64,000 bases of DNA from Areca catechu (taxonomy: Eukaryota; Streptophyta; Magnoliopsida; Arecales; Arecaceae), in the NCBI GenBank assembly GCA_021397845.1, contig CM038047.1, forward strand, positions 125,098,112 to 125,162,111, written 5' to 3'. Under the pieces are notes generated by a model. The model worked only from the letters and a program-made list of their open reading frames with translations, did no database searches and was not told the DNA's origin. Position 1 is the first letter of the stretch. Each line of letters begins with the position of its first letter. Shown here in pieces: positions 10,775 to 22,700 of the stretch. Made by a program: the position numbers and the translations under genes.

Positions 10775-10792
10775 CGGTATTAGAGCAACAGG
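10775..10792 (+). promoter_or_regulatory. Decayed primer-binding site of copia F
   Basis: CGGTATTAGAGCAACAGG right after the LTR; the canonical TGGTATCAGAGC has changed at two positions of the core. Priming by initiator-Met tRNA would be weakened. Confidence 0.7.
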
Positions 10793-11599
10793 TTCATTTT
10801 GTAGTATAATGATGCTAGCATGCTAATAACTTCTCTTTTCTTCTTAAGTACTTGGATTGAGTGCTTCACCAGGTCGTCCGGTCATATGAGAGAAGTAGGG
10901 CTGAAAGACCCTCTCTTCCCATTCAATGAATCTCCTATGACATGTTGGGTGCCACTATGATTGACTCATGAAAAAGAAAATAAGAAGAAAATAATTTGTA
11001 GGTTAAAAATATTTTAATCTAATGGCATGATCATGAAACGACTTTAGATAATATCTAAAAGTTATTTTTGATCGATTTTATTTTGTATGTTTGGAGAAAC
11101 ATCGGATTTGAAATCACTATTTTTTGTCGTCTCAGGCTGTGAGTCGACACTTGGCCTTTGAAGTGTCAGCTCATGGAAAAACTTCCTGAGATCTGGTTTC
11201 TATTTTTGTTCTGAGACAGGCTGGAGTGTCGACACTTGTCCCTGAAGTGTCGACACTTAAGCCTGAAGTGTCGACACTTAAGCCTGAAGTGTCGACACTT
11301 AAGCCTGAAGTGTCGACACTTGACCCTTGAAGTGTCGACACTTGAGGCATGCCAGAAAACATGTTGTTCTATTTTTGTTCCCTGTCTCAGACCTTGAGTC
11401 GACACTTGCTCTTAAAGTGTCGATACTTGGCTGCAGAAAATGTTGAAAATAGTGAATTCAAATTCTATTTTATTGTAAAATTGTTTTACACTGATAAATT
11501 AAAATTGTTTTAATTTATTTAAGGCCATCGAACTTAATTTTGAATTAAGATTTGACTAAGTTCTCTAGGAATGTGATTCAAAGACCTTAAGTCATTTCA
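10793..11599 (+). other. Copia F untranslated leader, first part
   Basis: It contains the folded leader block at 10873-10955 (see findings) and the GTCGAC palindrome array at 11143-11430. It ends at the TSD of element A (ATAAG, 11600-11604); the leader resumes at 18609. Confidence 0.7.
11224..11345. repeat. Tandem array of the palindrome AAGTGTCGACACTT
   Basis: Six head-to-tail units of about 21 bp, each centred on a perfect or near-perfect 14-bp palindrome. Three of the units are identical (GAAGTGTCGACACTTAAGCC). Single diverged copies flank the array near 11143 and 11395-11430. Confidence 0.9.
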
Positions 11600-11604
11600 A
11601 TAAG

Positions 11605-13385
11605 TGATGCAGTACGAAAGCTCTGATACCAAAATTGATGCAGAACGAAAGAGATGATGTGATGCGGAAGTAAATTAAGACTAATTCTTTTTTTGTTGTT
11701 TTTTTTTTTATGTTTTCAGAAGTCAGCTTTGACTCAAAGGAAAGTTAAACTAAATTGAAAGAAACTATGTAATAATTGAAAGCACAATTTAAAGAAACTA
11801 CGTTATCAGAGTAGTTCAGAAGTAAAGGATCGCTGGGGGTTGAGAAACTCCCAGACCTAGGGTTTCGCTCTGAACTTTCAACAGGACAGAAGTAAAGAGA
11901 AGAGAAGGGTTACAGACCAGGCAATGATCTTCACAGAGTTTAGTGGAAGGACTCTCTTGAGCAGATTGTTGGATCCCCGGATTCAGATATCTTCGCAATG
12001 GATCCTCCAATACTGGTCCTTTAGCAGAGTTGGCTTCTCTTGAACTCAAGATCTGGGAAAGAAGAAGAACAATTTATGGAACCAGATACTCAAGGAAGGA
12101 TTTACCAGATAGAAGAACTTGAAAGTTGATGTTGCTGAAGTCCTGATTCTCCTGGATGCTGATCTGGCTTCCTCTGGGATTTGCTCCATATTCGAAGCAG
12201 CCGGATTGGACCTGGATGCTGGTGGTCGGCCACTACTTGGAGAGAGGGGCCGTGAGAGATGGAATAGGCTAGGATTTGGTGGAATGAAGAGGATGATGGG
12301 TGGCTAGGGTTTGGAAGTGAAGTGGCTAACCTAGGATTTTGGGGTTGGAGATCTCACACCTCCTCAAGGTTCCTGGGGAACCCGGATTTACTCCCTCATG
12401 GAGCTCAACACCTGGATGCAAGTGCGGAAGAGAGAAACACAAAGTTTGCTCACACATAAATTGGATTCATTCATCAGTTTAATTCAAGAGTTACATAGAG
12501 TTGAATATATAGACATAACAAAGAAATAAAATTTCATACACTTCCCATGTGGGACTAATAGGACTAACCACACTTTAGGCATCAAATTCTGTTCCCAAGA
12601 CTCCTTCCATGAGTGGGCAGCCCAAAAACTCCAAGAAAACTTGAAAATCAGGTCCAAATGGCAGGTTATGGGGGTGTCTCCTAGTATCTCTCCATGAATC
12701 AAGGATTTTTCCTTCATGGTTTGGCTCTTTTGGACACCTCCTAGTCTTGCTCCACAAGTTTAGGCTTCTTCCTTTCATGGATTTGGCACTTTAGGAAACT
12801 TTTGGGTGCCTCCTTGATTTTCTTCCCAAGACATGCTCTCTTCCCTTTTATAACTTGGGTTTTTATGGAACATTGTGGGGCACCTCCTTGATCCTTTCTT
12901 CAAGAAAAATTCTTGCCATCCTGGCTTGGGTTTATCTGGAAAGAAGTTGGCTCCTCCTTGGATTGAGGCATCTTGATGGATTTCTCCCCCAAGTGGTGCA
13001 TGAAAGAAGGGACCTGCTTTCTTGTGGTGTGGGGACCAAGGCACACTGGATGGAGATGTGGCGCCTCCTGGACTCTAGCATGTGGCTGGGAGTGTGGCGC
13101 CCACATGCTTGGGCCTGGTAGAAAAAATTGGGCACCCTGGACCTTGACTTGATTTAAAAAAAATGGCACCAACCTGGAGAAGACCTAGACCACTACTAGA
13201 ACTTGTACTAAGTCAACATGACTCAACAAAATTTAAATTGTAGGAAAATACAGACTCAAGACTAAAATTGAGTTGACCAAGTCAACCCTAATTACAAAAC
13301 CAAAAAATCCTAATTCTTCGGGCAAGGTCAATCAGACATCTAGATGGAGTCCTGAAGTCTTCTTCTGAGTCTGGTGCCCGCACCA
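11605..13385 (-). repeat. 3' LTR of element A
   Basis: The minus strand begins TGGTGCGGGCACCAGAC at 13385 and ends CTGCATCA at 11605. A second copy of the PBS is embedded at 11621-11636, 32 nt inside the end. Near-identical to 16823-18603, with the same length. Confidence 0.9.
12504..12555 (-). promoter_or_regulatory. USE-like box and TATA box of the A 3' LTR
   Basis: On the minus strand, GTCCCACATGG (12555-12545) is followed after exactly 33 nt by TATATATT (12511-12504). It is one of seven copies with the same spacing in this LTR family. Confidence 0.65.
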
Positions 13386-13981
13386 AATCTCCCGGGATGG
13401 GAGGAACTCGACCCTATCGAGTAAGGCTCAAGTTGGCTCTGGTATCTCTCCAAGAGGTCTGGATCCAAATCTTGTAATTCTTCTCGGGAGATCCAAGAGT
13501 CATCAGAAACTGGCCTTCCTTGCCAGCAGACCAGGTATCTTAGGTATCCTCGATTATGAGTAGAGATAACCTGATCATCCAGGATCTTTTCAATCTGCTC
13601 TTTCCTTACAGGCCAGTTTGTTGGTGGACACACAGGGTTGGGTTCACTCTCAAGAGCAGGATTAGGCTCAAAAGGCTCACTGGGAATCACAGCTGGCTCT
13701 CTATACTCTACTAGGTCTGTAATGTTGAAAGTGGAGCTAACGCCTAGTTCTGAAGGCAACTCGAGCACATAGGCATTGGACCCTACTCTCTTCACCACTC
13801 TAAATGGTCCAGCTCCTCTAGCATGTAACTTTCTAACGATTCTAGGAGGAAACCATTCAGGCCTTAACCTAATCATTACATAGTCTCTCTCAACAAAAGT
13901 TTTGACCCGTCTTTGAGAATCAGCCAACTTCTTATAAGTTTCATTACTTAAAGTTATTTTGGCATGAATTTCTTTATGCAA
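13340..13981 (-). CDS. Integrase C-terminal domain plus chromodomain of element A (no ATG)
   Basis: It is open for 213 codons. It reads through the integrase GPY-like region (RKLHARGAGPFRVVKRVG, then YVLELPSELG) into a chromodomain with IEKILDDQVIST, RYLVCWQGRP and DDSWISREELQDLDPDLL. The last codons run into the 3' LTR and stop at 13340. There is no ATG at the open end; upstream, integrase-like words continue with stops (near 14000-14160). In chromoviruses this tail directs integration, usually by binding histone marks. Unlike B and C, this copy has no frameshift between the integrase and chromodomain. Whether it is translated alone, or at all, is unknown. Confidence 0.75.
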   Translation of the reverse strand: MHKEIHAKITLSNETYKKLADSQRRVKTFVERDYVMIRLRPEWFPPRIVRKLHARGAGPFRVVKRVGSNAYVLELPSELGVSSTFNITDLVEYREPAVIPSEPFEPNPALESEPNPVCPPTNWPVRKEQIEKILDDQVISTHNRGYLRYLVCWQGRPVSDDSWISREELQDLDPDLLERYQSQLEPYSIGSSSSHPGRFGAGTRLRRRLQDSI

Positions 13982-14307
13982 GTCCTTTACATGCTATGCA
14001 AGTGCATCAAGAGTCTTGTGTGTGTGGGCTAATAGTGAAATCTGATCAAGTAGTGTGTGAGGCTTGTATCCATGAATAATTTCAAAGGGACTCTAGCCTA
14101 TAGACCTATTGGTCGAAACATTGAATGCAATTTTAGCCCTGGACAAAATACAAATCCCAATTCCTAGTGCTCTCAATCAAACCAAAATCTGAGTCAAAGC
14201 CTAGTAAAGGGTCAAGAAAAAAACTAGACTAGATTGACGACCCATTCCTAAAGAATAGACTTTATTCCAAAGGAACCCTAGGTCTAAACCTAACAAACTA
14301 TGGCTCT

Positions 14308-15948
14308 CTAGGTTTGACCTTGGGTCGGAGGATGGCATGCAGAGCATGAAAACTTATCATGGGTTCCTAGTAGGTGCCATAAGGTCTTCCAGAAGTAGGT
14401 GGCAAACCTAATAGGTTCTGACACGTGGTTCACTATAAAGACTTCGACAAAGTATACTTGGATGGTGTAAGAAGCATTGGAAGTCCTAGAGAAAGGGAGG
14501 AAATATAAGGTGGAGTCTCGAATTACCTGTTGACTAAAGGTGGTGACCTGAAGGTTTGAATGGTGATCTATGAGTGTCAACTGATCATCCTTACGAAAGG
14601 AAATGTTTCCTACTCCCAGGAATGGATCAAGAGATGGTTTGGGAAGTAGCCTAGGACATGTGATTGCAACAGTTAAAGTTTGTTCTCTAAGCAAATAATG
14701 ATCCATTTTCTCAAGAACTGGATTGAAGAATGATTCATGGAAGGGCCTATGGATGATGACCTCAAGACTTGAAATTTGACATATGGGTACGGAAAGGTAT
14801 ACTCTATAGAAGGGTAGGTCAGTCATGCGAAGGAAGGGGTCTGGGGTCATAAGGAGGACTTCTACAGGACTGGGTGAATCAATCCGCTTAAGACAAGGAT
14901 GTTCAACTGAGATTACGGGAGAGACCTTAATGGCTGGGCATGGGACAAGGTCCAATTGTAAGAGGCTTGATTCAGTCATCCTAAGGAGAGGATCTACCAT
15001 AGGGTGGGCAAACTTAAATAGTTCAGTGCAAAGATCTTCAATTGGTACTTGGGGAATGACTGTCATTAGAGGGTACGAACTGATAGCTCGGGCTAACACT
15101 ATGAGTTCTTCCTGGGGGTATTTGACTAAAGGAACCTGATTCTCACAAATCTCTTGAATTTCTGAACTAGGTCCTACCACTTGGTTGCTCTCCAAGGTCT
15201 CATCAGGTAAGGAACCAATAGTATCGATGTCACATTCTTCAAGTTCTTCCCCCTCATATTCATCAACTAGACTCAAGCCATCATCATATACTTCCTCGAT
15301 GCCATCTTTAATGGGTTTCGGGTCAGTGGTAATCAGGTCAACTGATTCTGGGCTTGTCATACCTAACCTTTCTTCCTCATTGGTAGGCTTGGGTTCTCCC
15401 TCATTAATGTCATCCTTAGGATTCTTACCACTTAGCTATGCACAAGCCAGTCCTATGCATGGGCACTGACTAGATTTATGGCCTCTTTCTTCACAAAACC
15501 AACATTCTTGCAATATAGGAACCTGGGTCACACTGGGTTTCAAGCTAGTAGAGACCTTACTTGGGCATGGGTGTGGATCTAAATGGTTTGATCTAGAAGA
15601 CTTGGGTTGTTGAGTGACTGGTCTAGAATATTGTAAGGACCTCTCATAGACACGATCCACACTATAGATATCATGGTTAGGCTTCCTAAGGTTATGCTCG
15701 GGATCACGGTATAAGGTCCTCCTAGGCTCCTGGCATGGGTGAGGTTGGGGCCTATTAAATTTTGGATCAGGGGTCCAATTTTGATGTCTACGTTTCTCAA
15801 CTACTTGGACTCGATCCCTAAACTGGGTAAAATTCTCATTCATATCCCGACTCAATTTGTTTATACTTTCAGTAAGAGCTCTAACCATGGCCTCTAAATC
15901 AGGTTGGGTCTGACCAGGTTGGTAGGGTACTCTAATCCGGGTAGACAT
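14308..15948 (-). CDS. Gag-derived ORF of element A with unrecognised middle domain, one nonsense codon
   Basis: The start ATG is at 15948 (MSTR, then VPYQPGQTQPDLEAMVRALTES), matching the B Gag start. A single zinc-knuckle-like CWFCEERGHKSSQC follows; a TAG at 15436-15438 then interrupts, where element C has a Gln codon. The same frame continues to 14308 with an acidic stretch (LVDEYEGEELEE) and about 250 residues of unknown type. Within these, a DPFLRMT-like motif recurs three times. It ends with FATYFWKTLWHLLGT, a remnant of the integrase core. Capsid, protease and RT are missing. The equivalent ORF in C is fully open, so the nonsense change is probably recent. The product would be a partial Gag; its function is unknown. 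Confidence 0.7.
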
Positions 15949-16805
15949 GATGATGCAAGCAAACACACCAAATGAGACTCGACTGAAATGACTACGGGCT
16001 AACTAGATCTAGAGCCCAAACTAGATGCCCAATCAGAGTGGCAAGCTAGCTTGTAGTAACTCGGGACTCAGCCAGGCAGGTGTAAGGGGAGTGTTAGGTC
16101 CCTAAATGCCAATCCTAGACACCAATCAGTGATTGGCCAGGTAGCGGACCAGCACACAAGCCCTTCGGGATAGAATCCTTGAACCACCGTTCTAGACACT
16201 AAGTACAAAGCACACACAGAGTAATTAGACAAACTGACTCAACACTAGCCTAGACCCGACTTGTTGGTGTCCCTAGCCCACTAGGGCTTAGGATTGAATG
16301 AATGGGTGGTGGTTTTTGGCTAAGGAAGAGGTTATCAAATCCTCTCCTTATCTTAAATGCTCAATTGCCCTTAAGATGAATTAGGAGATGATCACTCAAA
16401 ATAATTGAATTGCAGAAACACAGAAACAGAGTTGCTGTAATTTAACTCTCATAAATTTCATGAAAACCAATAAATTACAGTAAAATTATGTAAAATAGTT
16501 TCAATTATACTGGTTCCAGAAAAATAAAAATAATGCAATTCAGAGTTACCTCAATGAGAAACAATTCCTGCAACAGGGTAGTTACAGACTGAAAATAGAA
16601 TGCTTCCCTCGTTTACAATTCCTGCTACGAAGTTGTAACCCAGCGGATCCCCTACACGCCCTAGGAACACCCCATGGAATGGGAAGAGGAGGTTTGCACC
16701 TCACTTCGTTCCTAGGACCGGACGTCCTGGGGAGTCTACTTCGAGCAGACAAAGTAAAAAAGAGAGACACTCAAAACATGCAAGCAAGTCAGAAACCCTA
16801 GACAG
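15949..16805 (-). other. Untranslated leader of element A
   Basis: It aligns with the leaders of B and C. It holds the folded block (16620-16740, plus-strand words CCTAGGAAC and GTTCCTAGG) and the paired CCTGGCCAA block (16060-16200). No reading frame is conserved. Confidence 0.75.
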
Positions 16806-16822
16806 GGCTCTGATACCAAAAT
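16806..16822 (-). promoter_or_regulatory. Primer-binding site of element A
   Basis: The minus strand reads ATTTTGGTATCAGAGCC next to the LTR end at 16823. The same sequence is repeated inside the LTR at 16838-16853. Confidence 0.85.
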
Positions 16823-18603
16823 TGATACAGTACGAAAGCTCTGATACCAAAATTGATGCAGAACGAAAGAGATGATGTGATGCGGAAGTAAATTAAGACT
16901 AATTCTTTTTTTGTTATTTTTTTTTTATGTTTTCAGAAGTCGGCTTTGACTTAAAGGAAAGTTAAACTAAATTGAAAGAAACTATGTAATAATTGAAAGC
17001 ACAATTTAAAGAAACTAGGTTATCAGAGTAGTTCAGAAGTAAAGGATAGCTGGGGGTTGAGAAACTCCCAGACCTAGGGTTTCGCTCTGAACTTTCAACA
17101 GGACAGAAGTAAAGAGAAGAGAAGGGTTACAGACCAGGCAATGATCTTCATAGAGTTTAGTGGAAGGACTCTCTTGAGCAGATTGTTGGATCCCCGGATT
17201 CAGATATCTTCGCAATAGATCCTCCAATACTGGTCCTTTAGCAGAGTTGGCTTCTCCTGAACTCAAGATCTGGGAAAGAAGAAGAACAATTTATGGAACC
17301 AGATACTCAAGGAAGGATTTACCAGATAGAAGAACTTGAAAGTTGATGTTGCTGAAGTCCTGATTCTCCTGGATGATGATCTGGCTTCCTCTGGGATTTG
17401 CTCCGCATTCGAAGCAGCCGGATTGGACCTAGATGCTGGTGGTCGGCCACTACTTGGAGAGAGGGGCTGTGAGAGATGGAATAGGCTAGGGTTTGGTGGA
17501 ATGAAGAGGATGATGGGCGGCTAGGGTTTGGAAGTGAAGTTGCTAACCTAGGATTTTGGGGTTGGAGATCTCACACCTCCTCAAGGTTCCTGGGGAACCC
17601 GGATTTACTCCCTCACGGAGCTCAACACCTGGATGCAAGTGCGGAAGAGAGAAACACAAAGTTTGCTCACACATAAATTAGATTCATTCATCAGTTTAAT
17701 TCAAGAGTTACATAGAGTTGAATATATAGACATAACAAAGAAATAAAATTTCATACACTTCCCATGTGGGACTAATAGGACTAACCCACACTTTAGGCAT
17801 CAAACTCTCTTCCCAAGACTCCTTCCATGAGTGGGCAGCCCAAAAACTCCAAGAAAACTTGAAAATCAGGTCCAAATGGCAGGTTATGGGGGTGTCTCCT
17901 AGTATCTCTCCATGAATCAAGAATTTTCCCTTCATGGTTTGGCTCTTTTGGACACCTCCTAGTCTTGCTCCACAAGTTTAGGCTTCTTCCTTTCATGACT
18001 TTGGCACTTTAGGAAACTTTTGAGTGCCTCCTTGATTTTGTCCCCAAGACATGCTCTCTTCCCTTTTATAACTTGAATTTTTATGGAACATTGTGGGGCA
18101 CCTCCTTGATCCACTCTTCAAGAAAAATTCTTTCCATCCTGGCTTGGGTTTATCTGGAAAGAAGTTGGCTCCTCCTTGGATTGAGGTATCTTGATGGATT
18201 TCTCCCCTAAGTGGCGCATGAAAGAAGGGACCTGCTTTCTTGTGGTGTGGGGACCAAGGCACACTGGATGGAGATGTGGCACCTCCTGGACTCTGGCGTG
18301 TGGCTGGGAGTGTGGCACCCACATGCTTGGGCCTGGTAGAAAAAATTGGGCACCCTGGACCTTGACTTGATTTTAAAAAAATGGCACCAACCTGGAGAAG
18401 ACCTAGACCACTACTAGGACTTGTACTGAGTCAACATGACTCAACAAAATTTAAATTGTAGGAAAATACAGACTCAAGACTAAAATTGAGTTGACTAAGT
18501 CAACCCTAATTACAAAACCAGAAAATCCTAATTCTTCGGGCAAGGTCAATCAGACATCCAGATGGAGCCCTGAAGTCTTCTTCTGAGTTTGGTGCCCATA
18601 CCA
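16823..18603 (-). repeat. 5' LTR of element A
   Basis: 1781 bp; the minus strand starts at 18603 and ends CTGTATCA at 16823. USE-like box at 17762-17772 and TATA at 17721-17728 (33 nt between). The first bases read TGGTATGGGCACC, slightly changed from the TGGTGCGGGCACC of the 3' copy. Confidence 0.9.
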
Positions 18604-18608
18604 ATAAG

Positions 18609-19738
18609 CCTTAAGGGTCATGGGTTAGCTTCTATTAGGTCCTTGATTGGGTTAGACCTAAGTTTAGATTTATTGGACAAGTTAGAGAACTAATCTAATC
18701 AAAAGTTGAGTTAGGATTTCTTCTCTAGATCGATCTAATAGTTAGATTGATTAGTCCATATTCTAAATGGATCTAATTTGTGGCTCAGTGGAAAGCCCGA
18801 GTCTTTAGGCTAGTCTAATCGAGTCTGATAAACCGATTGATGTTGAGATAAGTTTGGTATTGTGATCATGGTTCTTTGGGGCTACCTTTTACCTGGCCAA
18901 CTCTGTTGGTGTCTAGGCAAGATGGTTAATGGCGGAACCCAACCCATGATCTCACTTACCTGGCCAATGTGGTTGATCAGGATTGATTAGATAGCTCATT
19001 GACTCGAGTTAACTCTTGTCACCTAGGTTAATTAGTCTTGACTGATTTTAGGTGCCCATGGATCATTAGTTATGTGTAACCCTCCTAGATTGCTGATGTG
19101 GTCGGTGGGAGGTTGATCCATGTCTTCTCTTCTCTTCATCTGTCACTAATTAAAACCCTCTAAAATATTAGGTCCTTAAAAGGACAAAGTTATAGAGATA
19201 ACCAAGTCCTAGCCTCCCATTAAGTAGGATAGTAATATGTCAATTAGTTCGGTGTTCATCGACAGATCCAACAAATCGAGTGGTTATTGGGCTGTTAGAA
19301 TTGCTGTTCCTAATATGATGGCTCAGTGCAACTCTCTTAACGGTGGTCAGGTGAGCCGATCAAAGTCGGTCTTGACCATTCGTTAGCTAGAAGCATTGAA
19401 TTTTGTCATGTTAATGGTTAGACCTTATCGGGACCTTCAATAGGAGGCCCAAAGGCTGATTGAAGTGCTCCTTGGGGCAAAATCCAATTACTAGAGGTTA
19501 CTTGGAGAAGTGATCGGTTGAAGAACCTACCTTTAGACATGCATAGGTGGGCCGACCAAAGTCGGGCTCATGTGTTGTCTATTGGACTCTAGTACCCACT
19601 AAGGAATTAAAGTAATTCCTCAGATTGGAGGTAGAGGCTACCAATCTGAGCAAAATAGTGGGAGGGACCTTTAAACTTAAGTGCATGTCTTTAGGTTAAT
19701 TATTCATATACACTAATTAGTTTTGGTTTTCCTTTCAG
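18609..19738 (+). other. Copia F untranslated leader, second part
   Basis: It contains the CCTGGCCAA/TTGGTGTCTAGG block (18835-18975) and two hairpins with a CCGA-CAAAG-TCGG core (19344-19378 and 19535-19575). It ends CCTTTCAG directly before the gag ATG, which looks like a 3' splice site. No coding frame is visible. Confidence 0.65.
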
Positions 19739-22700
19739 ATGTCTTCCAACCTATCACTCCGCTCTCTTCTCGACAATGAGAAGCTTAATGGACCCAACTT
19801 TGATAGCTGGTATCGAAGGCTCAGGATTGTCCTGGAGTACGAACGGATCCTATATGTGATATTGATTCGGTACCTGAGATCCCTGCTGTAAATGCTCGGG
19901 GTTCGGTCAGAGACACTTATTAGAAGTGGCTCTCTAACAGGACCACTATCCGATGCATCATGTTGGCTGCGATGAACGATAAGTTCAGTCGCAAATTCGA
20001 GGAAGCCTAGTCGGAAGAAACCCTTCAAAGGTTGAAGGAGTCTTTCGGAACACCTTACAGGGTCTCATATGCTATCTACAACACTCGGATGCATGATGGG
20101 GCCTTAGTCACTGATCATGTACTGTACATGATCGAGATGATTGAGCACCTGGGAAAGCTTGGATGTCCCTTGCATGAACAGCTTGGCAAAGATGCGATCT
20201 TGAATTCTCTTTCCTCCTCCTATCTAGACTTTCTCGATTATCATAGAATGAAAAAGCCTGCAGTCAACTACCATGGTCTGTTGGGGTTGCTGTAGACTTA
20301 TGAGAAAGACCACCAGTTGAATAAAGGGGTGGTGAATCTAGTGGGAGGTTCCTCGGGAGGGCGTCGTCCCTTTAAGAAAGGGAAGAAGAAGAATAAAGGA
20401 AAAAAGGTGCTTGGTGCTTCTAGGCCCAGTCAGGCCAAGAAAGTGAAGGTTGATCAAAGTCATGCAGAGTGCTTCTTCTGCAAGAAGCAGGGACACTGGA
20501 AGAGAAATTGTCCTCTTTATATTGCATCCCTTGATTCGAACAGGTCCAAGAAGAGAGAGCTGCAGGATGGTCCTGGACAAGGTATTTATATGATAATACC
20601 TTGTAGTTTCTCTGTTTGCGATATTACTAGCTGGGTATTGGATACAGGAAGTCAAATTCACATTTGCAATTCTTTGCAGGGACTTCAAGTTAGTAGAAGA
20701 TTCGAGGACGGTGAGAGGTTCTTGAATGTGGGAAATGGAAATCGAGTTCCAGTTCTAGCATTGGGAGTCCTTAAACTTGTTTTCAAGTCCTGTACTGTCA
20801 TTTTGAACGAGTATCATTTTTATCCTTTTTTCATTTTAAATGTCATTTCTGTAGGCCAGTTGGCCATGTATGGTTATGAACTATTAATAAAGAATGACAT
20901 TTGCAAAATCATTTTGAATGATTCAGTTGTTTTGAATGGACAAATGCGTAATGTCATTTATGTACTATCGCGTCCTATTAGTGTAATGTACAGGTCTAGC
21001 AAATGCCCAAGGATAGATAATGTTAGAGATGCATCCCTATGGTATTGTAGGCTAGGTCATATAAACAGGAACACGATAAACATGTTGAAAATCGAGGGTC
21101 TCCTTGATTTTAGTGAAGATAGTTCAACCTGTGAGTCTTGTCTTCTTGGAAAAATGACTAAGTCGCCTTTATTGGAAAAGGTGAACGAGCCAATAAAATT
21201 CTGAGTCTGATACATACTGATGTATGCTGACCCATGAATGTTTGTTCCACGGGAGGGTACAGTTATTTCATTACTTTTACAGATGACCTTTCGAGGTATG
21301 GTTATGTCTTCTTGATGAGACATAAATCTGAATTGTTTGAAATGTTCAAACGATATCATAATGAAGTGAAAAAACAAACTGGAAAGTATATCAAAACCCT
21401 TCGATCTGATTGAGGAGGTGAATACCTTTTCGGTGAGTTTCTGGCATATCTTGAGGAGAATGGGATTCTCTCTGACTGGACACCTCAAGGGACATCTCAA
21501 TTAAATGGAGTGTCTGAGAGGAGGAATCGAATCCTGTTAGACATGGTTCGATCCATGATAGGCTTTGCTTCTCTGCCGTTATCCTTTTGGGGATATGCTT
21601 TAGAATCAGCCTGTTACATTCTGAATAGGGCTTCAAGTAAGTCTGTTAGTAAAACATCACATGAGTGTGGATTGGACGTAAGTCAACACTTTCACACCTT
21701 CGGGTCTGGGGGTGCCCGGCTTATGTAAAATGTTTAGAAATGGACAAACATGGACCTAGGTTTGACCAGTGCCTATTTGTTGGGTATCCAAAAGAGTCTA
21801 AGGGTTATTACTTCTACTTAGCTAAGGAACAAAAGTTGTTCATCAGTCTTAGGGCTATCTTTTTGGAAAAGGAGTTCCTTGGTGAAGGAACTATAGCTGC
21901 TAAGATTGAACTTAATGAAGTTCAACAAGTAAAAGAACCGACACACTTAAGGGACAACATAGAACTGGCAGTGATTAGATCACACCCAGAGCCCACTTAG
22001 GAACCATTAAGGAGATCCGGTAGAGTACCTTGCCGATCGGATAGATACTATGATTTCTTGGTCTGAGATGGTGATCCTATTGAACTCGATGAGAACAATG
22101 AGGATCCGATCACCTATATAGATGCGTTGCAGAGGTCCGACTCTGAGTCATGGCTAAGATCCATGAAATCCAAAATGAAGTCCATGGAGATCAATAATGT
22201 ATGGACATTGGTTGATCCACCTAAAGGGATAAAACCCATTAGGTGCAAATGGATTTTCAAAAGGAAAAAGGGCGCAGATGGAAAGGTAGAGACCTATAAA
22301 GCCTGTCTGGTTGCTAAGGGGTATTGTCAATGTTATGGTATTGACTATGATGAGACATTATCTCCTGTGGCAATGCTCAAATTCATTTAGATTATACTTG
22401 CTTTAGTAGTGCACTTTGACAATGAAATCTGGCAAATGGATGTCCCGAACAGCTTTCCTGAATGGTGAGTTGGAAGAGGAGGTGTATATGATACAACCTG
22501 AAGGGTTCATATCCACAGATGAGTCAAAGGTGTGCAAGCTTCAAAAGTCCATCTATGGACTGAAGCAAGCATCAAAGAGTTGGAACATGCGATTTGATAA
22601 GTGTATCAAGTCGTATGGCTTCGTTAGGAACTGAGAAGAGCCTTGCATTTACAAATGGGCTAATAATTCTATGATTATATTCCTTGTGCTGTATGTGGAT

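Larger units (their letters stand above)
11605..18603 (-). mobile_element. Element A: non-autonomous chromovirus (Ty3/gypsy) with ORF
   Basis: Bounded by 1781-bp LTRs (11605-13385 and 16823-18603) and an exact 5-bp TSD, ATAAG, at 11600-11604 and 18604-18608. The 3.4-kb interior lacks protease, RT and RNase H. It keeps a gag-derived ORF (14308-15948) and an integrase C-terminus plus chromodomain (13340-13981). The LTR ends, duplicated PBS and leader match element B, the likely helper. It sits in the leader of copia F and is therefore younger than F. Confidence 0.92.

Noticed and set aside
12484..13172. Overlapping short frames, repeated at 17700-18320, 45370-45830 and 52430-53010
   Set aside because: All are LTR sequence of the A/B/C/E family in several frames; there is no codon conservation between copies.
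14825..15469. Plus-strand frames inside element A, with twins at 54604-55248
   Set aside because: Shadows of the long minus-strand gag-derived ORF; element orientation is fixed by PBS and LTRs.
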